Shown piece by piece: positions 1 to 5,287 of a stretch of DNA of 5,287 bases (positions are counted from its first letter, which is position 1; each line of letters opens with the position of its first letter). This DNA is from Sphingobium sp. Its GTDB lineage: Bacteria; Pseudomonadota; Alphaproteobacteria; Sphingomonadales; Sphingomonadaceae. The stretch spans positions 1 to 5,287 of the forward strand of contig JASBTC010000212.1 of NCBI GenBank assembly GCA_030148625.1. The letters are read 5' to 3'. Position numbers and translations under genes: made by a program. Under the pieces are notes generated by a model. The model was not told the origin of the DNA. It worked only from the letters and a program-made list of their open reading frames with translations, and made no database searches.

Positions 1-23
1 CTGAGCCGGCGGATCATCTGGTT

Positions 24-48
24 CCGGGGGCGGCGGCGCCGTCCCCGG
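24..48 (+). terminator. GC-rich hairpin at the left edge, possible terminator of an upstream gene
   Basis: Positions 24-34 pair with 38-48 (11 pairs, one of them G-T) around a 3-base loop. The hairpin is followed by CCGTTTCC and not by a proper T-run, so an intrinsic terminator is only one reading. The 92 bases before the first repeat contain no gene I can assign. One plus-strand frame is open from position 3 to a TAA at 66-68 and could be the tail of an upstream gene. A minus-strand ATG at 15-17 (reading M-I-R-R-L) could be the start of a gene leaving the window to the left. Neither can be tested on so little sequence. An AT-rich TATAAAT at 64-70 has no convincing -35 partner. Confidence 0.25.
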
Positions 49-92
49 GCCGTTTCCGGCGAATATAAATACCGCCGAAGCTTCACGCCCTC

Positions 93-230
93 CGCGTCAT
101 TGCGAGGAGTGAAGCGACGAAGCAATCCAACGACGGATGTATCCCTGGATTGCTTCGCTTCGATCCGGAGGATCGAAGTTCATCCTGAGCGCCCGCCCTG
201 GCGGGCAGTCGAAGGGCTCGCAATGACGCG
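93..230. repeat. Dispersed palindromic intergenic repeat, right arm interrupted
   Basis: The outer arms are CGCGTCATTGCGAG at 93-106 and its perfect reverse complement at 217-230 (14 bp). The inner arms are CGAAGCAATCCA at 118-129 and its perfect reverse complement at 146-157 (12 bp), around a 16-base loop. This pattern (CGTCATTGCGAG ... AAGCAATCCA ... TGGATTGCTT ... CTCGCAATGACG) is a familiar dispersed palindrome in alphaproteobacterial intergenic DNA. The two halves are unequal: 11 bases separate outer and inner arm on the left but 59 on the right, so about 48 bases have been added to the right arm. The element ends 16 bases before the ahpF ribosome binding site, so it would be transcribed if the ahpF promoter lies upstream. 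In the reverse frame it encodes the spurious peptide DCFVASLLAMT often seen in mis-called ORFs. Confidence 0.85.
158..216. repeat. Second palindromic repeat nested in the right arm of the first
   Basis: The extra DNA in the right arm is two hairpins. The first is CTTCGATCC at 158-166 paired perfectly with 170-178. The second (179-216) has TTCATCCTGAGC on the left, a central GCCCGCC / GGCGGGC stem at 191-197 and 200-206, and AGTCGAAGGG on the right. The outer parts match the general pattern of the sphingomonad repeat TTCGNNCTGAGC ... GTCGAAG, the same family as the inverted repeat at 1875-1963. No target-site duplication is evident. Nesting by insertion, rather than by chance divergence, is inferred. 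Confidence 0.6.
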
Positions 231-256
231 AGCATAGCCCCTATCGGAGCACCATC

Positions 257-1846
257 ATGTTGGACGCCAATCTCAAGCAGCAGCTCAAAACCTATCTGGG
301 CAACATCACCCAGCCGATCGAACTGGTCGCGTCGCTCGACGACGGCGCCAAATCGGCCGAATTGCTGGCGCTGCTCGAAGAAATCGCCGCGCTGTCCGAC
401 AAGGTGGCGCTGCTCCGCGACGGCACCGATCGCCGCGCGCCCAGCTTCATGATCCGCCGCGCCGGCACCGATATCGGCGTGCGTTTCGCCGGCATCCCGA
501 TGGGCCATGAATTCACCTCGCTCGTGCTCGCCCTGCTCCAGGTCGGCGGCCATCCGTCGAAGGCGGCGCAGGAGCTGATCCAGCAGGTCAAGGACCTCGA
601 CGGCGATTTCGCGTTCGAGACCTATTTCTCGCTGTCGTGCCAGAACTGCCCCGACGTCGTGCAAGCGCTCAACCTGATGGCCGTGCTCAATCCGCGCATC
701 AGCCATGTCGCGATCGACGGCGCGCTGTTCCAGGACGAAGTCGATGCGCGCAAGGTGATGGCGGTGCCGTCGATCTTCCTCAACGGCGAACCCTTTGGCC
801 AGGGCCGGATGGAGCTGGAGCAGATCCTGGCCAAAATCGACACCGGCGCTTCCGCGCGCGCTGCCGAGAAGATCAAGGCCAAGGACGCGTTCGACGTGCT
901 GGTGGTCGGCGGCGGTCCGGCGGGTGCGGCCGCTGCGATCTATGCGGCGCGCAAGGGTATCCGCACCGGCATCGCCGCCGAGCGCTTCGGCGGCCAGGTG
1001 CTCGACACCATGGCGATCGAGAATTTCATCTCGGTCCAGCACACCGAGGGCCCGAAACTCGCCGCGCAGCTGGAACAGCACGTCAAGGATTACGACGTCG
1101 ACATCATGAACCTGCAGCGCGCGGAGAAACTGATCCCGTCCAAGGTACCGGGCGGCCTGCACGAAGTGCGGCTGGAGAGTGGCGCGTCGCTCAAGGCACG
1201 CACCGTCATCCTCTCGACCGGCGCGCGCTGGCGGCAGATGAACGTGCCGGGCGAAGACGCCTATCGCAACAAGGGCGTCGCCTATTGCCCGCATTGCGAC
1301 GGCCCGCTCTACAAGGGCAAGCGCGTCGCGGTGATCGGCGGCGGCAATAGCGGCGTCGAGGCCGCGATCGACCTGGCCGGCATCGTCGCCCATGTCACGC
1401 TGATCGAGTTCGACAGCCAGCTCCGCGCCGATGCGGTGCTGCAGCGCAAGCTCTACAGCCTGAAGAACGTCACCGTCATCACCTCCGCGCTGACCACCGA
1501 AGTCCATGGCGACGGTGAAAAGGTGATCGGCCTGACCTATCGCGACCGCAATGCCGACAGTTCGCACCTCGTCGAGCTGGAGGGCATCTTCGTCCAGATC
1601 GGGCTGGTGCCCAACACCGAATGGCTGACCGATTCGGTGGCGCTCTCCCCGCGCGGCGAGATCGAGATCGACCATCGCGGCCACACCTCGATCGAGGGCG
1701 TGTTCGCCGCCGGCGACGTGACGACCGTGCCTTACAAGCAGATCGTCATCGCGATGGGCGAAGGATCCAAGGCCGCGCTTTCGGCCTTCGACTATCTGAT
1801 CCGCCTGGCGCCGGTGGAAACCGCCGAGGCGGCGGAGGCGGCCTGA
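257..1846 (+). CDS. ahpF: Alkyl hydroperoxide reductase subunit F (AhpF), NADH:peroxiredoxin disulfide reductase
   Basis: This cytoplasmic FAD flavoprotein passes electrons from NADH to the peroxiredoxin AhpC, which reduces hydrogen peroxide and organic hydroperoxides. The 529 residues are close to the usual family length of about 520. The N-terminal tandem thioredoxin-fold domain (about 1-200) carries the redox pair CQNC (C128, C131) and the cis-proline motif AVPSIF near 169-174. The thioredoxin-reductase-like part follows: FAD-binding GGGPAG (218-223), active-site CPHC (C344, C347) in [12 protein letters not shown]-binding GGGNSG (361-366), and the C-terminal FAD motif GVFAAGD (481-487). 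All four catalytic cysteines are present, so the enzyme should be active. The ATG is preceded by GGAG at 246-249 with 7 bases of spacing. No ahpC lies in the window; it may be to the left. I see no promoter between the repeat and the start, so transcription probably begins upstream of the repeat or reads in from a preceding gene. Confidence 0.97.
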   Translation: MLDANLKQQLKTYLGNITQPIELVASLDDGAKSAELLALLEEIAALSDKVALLRDGTDRRAPSFMIRRAGTDIGVRFAGIPMGHEFTSLVLALLQVGGHPSKAAQELIQQVKDLDGDFAFETYFSLSCQNCPDVVQALNLMAVLNPRISHVAIDGALFQDEVDARKVMAVPSIFLNGEPFGQGRMELEQILAKIDTGASARAAEKIKAKDAFDVLVVGGGPAGAAAAIYAARKGIRTGIAAERFGGQVLDTMAIENFISVQHTEGPKLAAQLEQHVKDYDVDIMNLQRAEKLIPSKVPGGLHEVRLESGASLKARTVILSTGARWRQMNVPGEDAYRNKGVAYCPHCDGPLYKGKRVAVIGGGNSGVEAAIDLAGIVAHVTLIEFDSQLRADAVLQRKLYSLKNVTVITSALTTEVHGDGEKVIGLTYRDRNADSSHLVELEGIFVQIGLVPNTEWLTDSVALSPRGEIEIDHRGHTSIEGVFAAGDVTTVPYKQIVIAMGEGSKAALSAFDYLIRLAPVETAEAAEAA

Positions 1847-1874
1847 GGCGAGACAGCCGAACCCACGCCCCGCT

Positions 1875-1963
1875 CCGTTCGGGCTGAGCCTTTCGAAGCC
1901 CGTGCCCTTCCGTTGCATGGACGCTGAAGAAGGACAGGGCTTCGACAAGCTCAGCCCGAACGG
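1875..1963. repeat. Long inverted repeat between convergent genes, likely bidirectional terminator
   Basis: Positions 1875-1899 (starting CCGTTCGGGCTGAGC) and the reverse complement of 1939-1963 agree at 23 of 25 positions. A further stem is possible between CCTTC at 1906-1910 and GAAGG at 1929-1933. The element takes up most of the 138-base gap between the ahpF stop and the tetR stop. It belongs by eye to the sphingomonad intergenic repeat family of the type TTCGACAAGCTCAGCCCGAA. RNA from either strand could fold into a long hairpin, which suits a shared terminator for two converging genes. There is no T-run on either side, so Rho-independent termination in the classical sense is uncertain. 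Confidence 0.75.
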
Positions 1964-1984
1964 TGGAGTCCGATTGCCAGGCCC

Positions 1985-2641
1985 TCAGTCTGCACGCACC
2001 TTCAGGATCGCACCGACCCCGGCGACGGTGAAGGCCAGCAGATAATCGCGCACCGCCACGGCATCCATCAGGCTTTCGGTCTCGCCGCTGACCCGGCCCA
2101 CGCGCCGCGCCGACGAATCCGAACAGGCATCGATCATCGTGCCGATCATCAGCCGATAGGCATGGGCGAGATCGGCGTTCGACGCCTCCGGCGCGACCGC
2201 GTGCAGCCAGCCGAGCAATTCGGTCGACAGTGGATCGGTGAGATCGGCGATGGCGGCGACGTGCACGCCGTGCCCCACATACATCATGCGGCCGAGCAGC
2301 TCGATGTAGCTCGCCCATTCCTGCCCACCCGACAGCGCCCGTTCGACGAACGGAACGACGACCGCGGCGACGACGTCCTCGAGCTGGGCCTTGCCGCCGC
2401 GCGCCGCCACCAGCTCGCGATATTTCTCACGCCGCATTTCGCCCAGCGCATGGAAGCGACGGCGGACGACATCGGTCAGCAGCAGATCCTTCGAGCGAAA
2501 ATGATAGCTGAGCGTGCCGAGCGTATCGCCCGAGGCGGCCGCAATGTCTCGGATCGAGGTCGCGTCGAAGCCACGTTCGGCGAACAGCCGCTCCGCCGTA
2601 TCCAGCAGCCTTTCGCGTGAACCTCCCTTGGGTGCAGCCAT
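1985..2641 (-). CDS. TetR/AcrR-family transcriptional regulator
   Basis: A 218-residue protein, a usual TetR length. The N-terminal DNA-binding domain covers about residues 7-55: helix 1 RERLLDTAERLFAERGFDAT, then the helix-turn-helix SIRDIAAASGDTLGTLSYHF (29-48), followed by the typical SKD (50-52). The rest is the all-helical ligand-binding and dimerisation region, which is too variable to name an effector. The layout recalls the PsrA-like subgroup, but that is a weak impression. The start is supported by GGGAAG at 2647-2652 (minus strand), 5 bases from the ATG. The gene is divergent from the TonB-dependent receptor, and TetR repressors commonly control the divergent neighbour and themselves. 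Palindromes at 2730-2747 and 2677-2703 are candidate operators. A 5-bp hairpin (2651-2665) borders the ribosome binding site. Function as a local repressor is inferred; the family call is firm. Confidence 0.93.
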   Translation of the reverse strand: MAAPKGGSRERLLDTAERLFAERGFDATSIRDIAAASGDTLGTLSYHFRSKDLLLTDVVRRRFHALGEMRREKYRELVAARGGKAQLEDVVAAVVVPFVERALSGGQEWASYIELLGRMMYVGHGVHVAAIADLTDPLSTELLGWLHAVAPEASNADLAHAYRLMIGTMIDACSDSSARRVGRVSGETESLMDAVAVRDYLLAFTVAGVGAILKVRAD

Positions 2642-2676
2642 TCATTCTTCCCGGCACGACGCCGGATTCCGCACCC

Positions 2677-2703
2677 GGCCTATTCCTGTTCAGGGGATAG
2701 GCC
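2677..2703. promoter_or_regulatory. Palindrome upstream of tetR, candidate autoregulatory operator
   Basis: GGCCTAT (2677-2683) and ATAGGCC (2697-2703) are perfect inverted repeats with a 13-base centre. The centre itself contains CCTG-TT-CAGG (2685-2694), and a GGCC-TT-GGCC palindrome overlaps the right end (2700-2709). The site lies 36-62 bases upstream of the tetR start, where a tetR promoter or leader would be, and about 21 bases before the -35 of the receptor promoter. It could be an operator or, on the tetR transcript, a leader hairpin. Its sequence is unlike the palindrome at 2730-2747, so the two need not bind the same protein. Confidence 0.4.
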
Positions 2704-2723
2704 TTGGCCGATCCCGCGCAAGC

Positions 2724-2752
2724 TTGACAGTCGGTCGTTCGTCCGACATACT
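2724..2752 (+). promoter_or_regulatory. Sigma-70-type promoter for the receptor-hydrolase operon
   Basis: A perfect -35 hexamer TTGACA (2724-2729), a 17-base spacer, and a -10 hexamer CATACT (2747-2752, 4 of 6 matches to TATAAT). The expected transcription start is near 2759, giving a leader of about 77 bases before the receptor ATG. It points toward the receptor gene. It is the best promoter match I found in the window. Confidence 0.7.
2730..2747. promoter_or_regulatory. Candidate TetR operator in the promoter spacer
   Basis: GTCGGTCGTTCGTCCGAC is an 18-base imperfect palindrome: outer arms GTCGG / CCGAC are perfect and 7 of the 9 symmetric base pairs match. It starts directly after the -35 hexamer and ends on the first base of the -10. 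A dimer bound here would block RNA polymerase, which is how many TetR-family repressors act. The size and symmetry suit a TetR dimer. That the divergent TetR protein binds it is inferred from position and form only. Confidence 0.55.
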
Positions 2753-2823
2753 CTCTCTAACGATCGCCGAAGCCCATGTAAACGGCAGGCAGGACGGGCT
2801 GACGACGAGCAGCCGCGACACGG

Positions 2824-2828
2824 GGAGG
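2824..2828 (+). promoter_or_regulatory. Ribosome binding site of the TonB-dependent receptor gene
   Basis: GGAGG inside GGGGAGGAAAG, 7 bases before the ATG at 2836. It decides the start codon, since in-frame methionines also occur at residues 6 and 13 of the predicted protein but lack a comparable site. Confidence 0.85.
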
Positions 2829-2835
2829 AAAGCAG

Positions 2836-5088
2836 ATGGCCTTGCACGGGATGCGCCGCTGGTCCGGCACGATGATCACCGCGACGATGCTGCTCGGCAC
2901 GGCCGCGCACGCGCAGACCGCGGGCACCGCCGATGATGCGAACGAAGAAATCATCGTCACCGCGCAGAAGCGCGAGACCAGCCTGCAACAGACATCGGCA
3001 TCGATTTCCGCCGTCTCGGGCGACGCGTTGCAGCAACGCCAGGTGACCAGCATCGAGGGGCTGGCGCAGGGTCTGGCCGGGGTCAATTTCGGGCAGACCA
3101 CGGGCAATGCCCGTATCGCGATCCGCGGCGTCGGCTTCGACAACACCACCGTCGGCAATGAAGGGCGCGTCGCCTATCATGCCGATGGCGTCTTCATCAG
3201 CCGGCCGGCGGCGGCGCTTGCCGGTTTCTACGATATCGAGCGGGTCGAGGTGCTGCGCGGGCCGCAAGGCACGCTTTACGGCCGCAACGCCACGGGCGGT
3301 GCGATCAACGTCATCTCGCGCGCGCCGGGCAATGTGCTGGGCGGCTATTTCGACGCGACCTACGGCAATTACGACATGAAGCGGCTGGAAGGCGCGATCG
3401 GCGGCCCGGTTTCCGACACGCTCTCCGCGCGCTTCTCGTTCCAGGCGATCGACCGCGGCGGCTATGGCCGCAACCTGACGACGGGTCGCGACGTCGACGA
3501 CCAGAGCAGTATCGGCGTGCGCGGTCAGATCCGCTTCGCGCCGAGCGAGCGGTTCGACCTCACCGTCTCGGCCGATTATTTCCACCAGGACGACCATGCC
3601 TATGGCTTCCACTATCTCGGCCGCGGCAGCCTGACCGATCTCACCTCGACCCCGCCGCTACCGGGACAGTTGCTGACCGGCATCCGCGCGGGTGGCCGGG
3701 TGCCGACGAACCTGCGCGATTCGACGTCGGATTCGGGCCCGTTCAACCGGCGAACCTTTTGGGGCCTGTCGGCCAATGCGCGCTTCGATCTGGGCGGTGT
3801 CGAACTCCGCTCGGTGACGGGCTATCGCGAATCGCGCTTCCACATCACCTCGGATCTCGACGTCACCAGCGCGCCGATCTCGGTCTATGACCAGTTCGAA
3901 TTCTCCGATCAGTTCAGCCAGGAATTGCGGCTGAGCGGCGAGTTCGGCCGCGGCGACTGGATGATCGGCGGCTATTATTTCAACGAATCGCTGTTTGGCG
4001 GCACGCGCATCGCGCTCGATCCCGTCGTGCTGGCGTCCGCGACGCCGAACCTGCCGCCGCTCAGCAGCTATCGGCAGGGCTATTATGGGGCGGGCCAGCT
4101 CGACACCGACGCCTATGCCGTCTTCGCCAATCTCCGTTTCGAATTCACCGATCGATTGGCGGTGCGGCTGGGCGCACGGTACAGCGACGAAAGCCGCACG
4201 GTCGATGAGGAGCTGAAGCTCGATTTCGCGACGCCCTGGCCGCCCTTTGTCGCGCATTTCCCGCCGACACCGCCGGGCGCGCGACGCCAGGCCAAGGAAA
4301 GCTGGTCGTCCTTCACCCCGTCCGCCACGCTCGAATATAGGGCGAGCGACGACATCTTCCTCTACGCCACCTATTCGCGCGGCTTCAAAAGCGGCGGCTT
4401 CAACCTGGGCGTGCTCCAGGCGCCCTTCGCACCCGAAAAGATCACCGATTATGAAGCGGGCATCCGCGCCGAATGGCTCGGCGGCAAGCTGACCACCAAT
4501 CTCTCCGCCTATTATTACGATTATTCGAACCTGCAGGTGACCAAGATCAACGGCACCGCGGTCACCATTGAGAATGCCGCGAGCGCGCGGATCAAGGGCA
4601 TCGAGGCGGAGATCATCGCCCGGCCGGTACCGGCGCTGCGGATCGACGCGACGCTGTCGCTGCTCGATTCCGAATATCGCGACTATGTATCGGCCGATCC
4701 GGCCCGCGCGGCGCTGGGACCGATTGACCTGTCGGGCAACGAGCTGACCCAGGCGCCCAATTACACGATCAATCTCGGGGCGAGCTATACGATCCCCAGC
4801 GCGATCGGCGACTTCACGCTGCGCGGCGAGGGCCGCTGGGTCGACCGGATCTGGTTCACCCAGTTCAACCTGCCGCACACCTCACAGCCCGCTTATGAGC
4901 TGTTCAATGCATTTCTGAGCTGGAAAAGCGACACCGGCGGCTGGAGGGCCACTGCCTTCGTCCGCAACATCGCGAACAAGCGCGTGGTCTCGGCGGGCTT
5001 TATCGGATCGAGCCTTGTCGGATCGCCGCTGCTCGGCTCGTTCGAACCGCCGCGCACCTATGGCCTGACCATCGGGCTGGGTTTCTAG
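2836..5088 (+). CDS. TonB-dependent outer-membrane receptor
   Basis: A 750-residue outer-membrane beta-barrel that would import a substrate using energy from TonB-ExbB-ExbD. A signal peptide covers about residues 1-26: RR at 7-8, a hydrophobic stretch, and probable cleavage after AHA before Q27. A TonB-box-like EEIIVTAQKR follows at 37-46. The plug domain (about 48-162) contains the conserved VEVLRGPQGTLYGRNATGG (137-155) and GAINVIS (155-161). The remaining barrel has many alternating aromatic strands, the family segment YSRGFKSGGFN (513-523), and a C-terminal phenylalanine in GLTIGLGF, the usual signal for outer-membrane assembly. There is no extra N-terminal signalling domain, so control by a sigma/anti-sigma pair is unlikely and the divergent TetR is the better candidate regulator. 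The style (EEIIVTAQKRE, SRGFKSGGFN) is that of the large sphingomonad receptor group whose substrates are often organic compounds rather than iron-siderophores. The substrate is unknown. A hydrolase gene starts 2 bases after the stop. Confidence 0.96.
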   Translation: MALHGMRRWSGTMITATMLLGTAAHAQTAGTADDANEEIIVTAQKRETSLQQTSASISAVSGDALQQRQVTSIEGLAQGLAGVNFGQTTGNARIAIRGVGFDNTTVGNEGRVAYHADGVFISRPAAALAGFYDIERVEVLRGPQGTLYGRNATGGAINVISRAPGNVLGGYFDATYGNYDMKRLEGAIGGPVSDTLSARFSFQAIDRGGYGRNLTTGRDVDDQSSIGVRGQIRFAPSERFDLTVSADYFHQDDHAYGFHYLGRGSLTDLTSTPPLPGQLLTGIRAGGRVPTNLRDSTSDSGPFNRRTFWGLSANARFDLGGVELRSVTGYRESRFHITSDLDVTSAPISVYDQFEFSDQFSQELRLSGEFGRGDWMIGGYYFNESLFGGTRIALDPVVLASATPNLPPLSSYRQGYYGAGQLDTDAYAVFANLRFEFTDRLAVRLGARYSDESRTVDEELKLDFATPWPPFVAHFPPTPPGARRQAKESWSSFTPSATLEYRASDDIFLYATYSRGFKSGGFNLGVLQAPFAPEKITDYEAGIRAEWLGGKLTTNLSAYYYDYSNLQVTKINGTAVTIENAASARIKGIEAEIIARPVPALRIDATLSLLDSEYRDYVSADPARAALGPIDLSGNELTQAPNYTINLGASYTIPSAIGDFTLRGEGRWVDRIWFTQFNLPHTSQPAYELFNAFLSWKSDTGGWRATAFVRNIANKRVVSAGFIGSSLVGSPLLGSFEPPRTYGLTIGLGF

Positions 5089-5090
5089 GC

Positions 5091-5287
5091 GTGCGGCTGG
5101 TCACGTTCGAAGCAGGTGTCGGTGAGCGGCTGGGCGCACTGATCGCCGGGGATCGCGTGCTCGATCTCGCCGCCGCCGGCGACCGGCTGGGCATCGCGGT
5201 GCCCGTCACCATGCAGGCACTGATCGAAGCGGACGCGCCGGGACTCGATGCCGCGCGCCGGATCGCCGAGATCGCGCCCGACGAAGC
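5091..5287 (+). CDS. Fumarylacetoacetate hydrolase (FAH) family protein, N-terminal part, cut by the window edge
   Basis: The reading frame starts with GTG two bases after the receptor stop and stays open to the edge (65 codons plus 2 bases). The peptide begins MRLVTFEAGVGERLGALIAG, followed by DRVLDLAAAGDRLG (21-34) and TMQALIEAD (40-48). This is the usual N-terminal region of FAH-family proteins: an RLVTF strand, a G-[AV]-L-x-x-[DG]-R-V-x-D-L hairpin, and the MQALIE helix. The catalytic, metal-binding domain lies outside the window. Family members hydrolyse or decarboxylate beta-diketo acids and related products in aromatic, sugar-acid and amino-acid breakdown, so the exact reaction cannot be stated. 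There is only a weak ribosome binding site (GCTGGG at 5076-5081), and the close spacing suggests translational coupling to the receptor. With the receptor it suggests an uptake-plus-catabolism operon. Confidence 0.8.
   Translation, partial: MRLVTFEAGVGERLGALIAGDRVLDLAAAGDRLGIAVPVTMQALIEADAPGLDAARRIAEIAPDE

Noticed and set aside
64..70. TATAAAT as a -10 element for ahpF (or, reversed, for a gene to the left)
   Set aside because: No acceptable -35 hexamer lies 16-18 bases away on either strand; kept only as a possibility in the notes on ahpF expression.
93..230. The repeat block as a CRISPR array or insertion sequence
   Set aside because: There are inverted arms only, no regularly spaced direct repeats, and no transposase gene.
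83..1948. A 621-codon open frame on the minus strand across nearly all of ahpF
   Set aside because: It is antisense to a gene with all AhpF motifs intact. Its composition is an Arg/Asp/Ala/His-rich shadow typical of GC-rich codon bias, and its last residues are translated repeat (the peptide DCFVASLLAMT).
2162..2620. A 152-codon plus-strand open frame opposite tetR
   Set aside because: The minus-strand frame has an unmistakable TetR helix-turn-helix; the plus-strand frame has no domain and no ribosome site.
2776..2781. A start-stop ATG-TAA in the receptor leader, as a possible minimal upstream ORF
   Set aside because: There is no ribosome binding site before it, and a six-base match is expected by chance.
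2680..3612. A 310-codon minus-strand open frame crossing the divergent promoter and the receptor start
   Set aside because: It overlaps the promoter, the ribosome site and the clear signal peptide and plug of the receptor, and shows no family motif.
3658..4878. A 406-codon minus-strand open frame inside the receptor gene
   Set aside because: Same cause: reverse-strand shadow of high third-position GC in the receptor gene, with no recognisable domain or ribosome site.

Overview
The window is GC-rich DNA (strong G/C at third codon positions) that looks like an alphaproteobacterium, most probably a sphingomonad. Three things suggest this: the codon usage, the two dispersed palindromic repeat families between genes (one beginning CGTCATTGCGAG, the other of the type TTCGACAAGCTCAGCCCGAA), and a TonB-dependent receptor coupled to a catabolic-type hydrolase. 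The assignment rests on recognition by eye, not on a search.

Layout. Positions 1-92 hold no gene I can assign, only a GC-rich hairpin. Positions 93-230 are a palindromic repeat whose right arm is interrupted by a second repeat. A complete alkyl hydroperoxide reductase subunit F gene (ahpF, 257-1846, +) follows; its usual partner ahpC is not in the window. ahpF converges on a TetR-family regulator gene (1985-2641, -), and the 138-base gap between them is mostly a long inverted repeat that could end transcription from both sides. A 194-base divergent intergenic region then separates the regulator from a TonB-dependent outer-membrane receptor (2836-5088, +). Two bases after the receptor stop codon a fumarylacetoacetate-hydrolase-family gene begins (GTG at 5091) and runs off the right edge.

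How it fits together. ahpF is a self-contained oxidative-stress gene. The TetR / receptor / hydrolase part looks like a small substrate-responsive uptake-and-catabolism unit. The receptor would import a scarce organic substrate through the outer membrane, the hydrolase would act on it or a breakdown product in the cytoplasm, and the divergent TetR protein would repress the pair until a ligand appears. The best support is in the intergenic region: a good sigma-70 promoter (TTGACA, 17 bases, CATACT) whose spacer is almost exactly an 18-base imperfect palindrome, a typical place for a TetR operator. A second palindrome nearer tetR may serve autoregulation. The substrate cannot be read from the sequence.

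I see no CRISPR array, RNA gene, transposase, or clear sign of an undescribed system. The notable signals are the operator/promoter architecture and the nested repeats.
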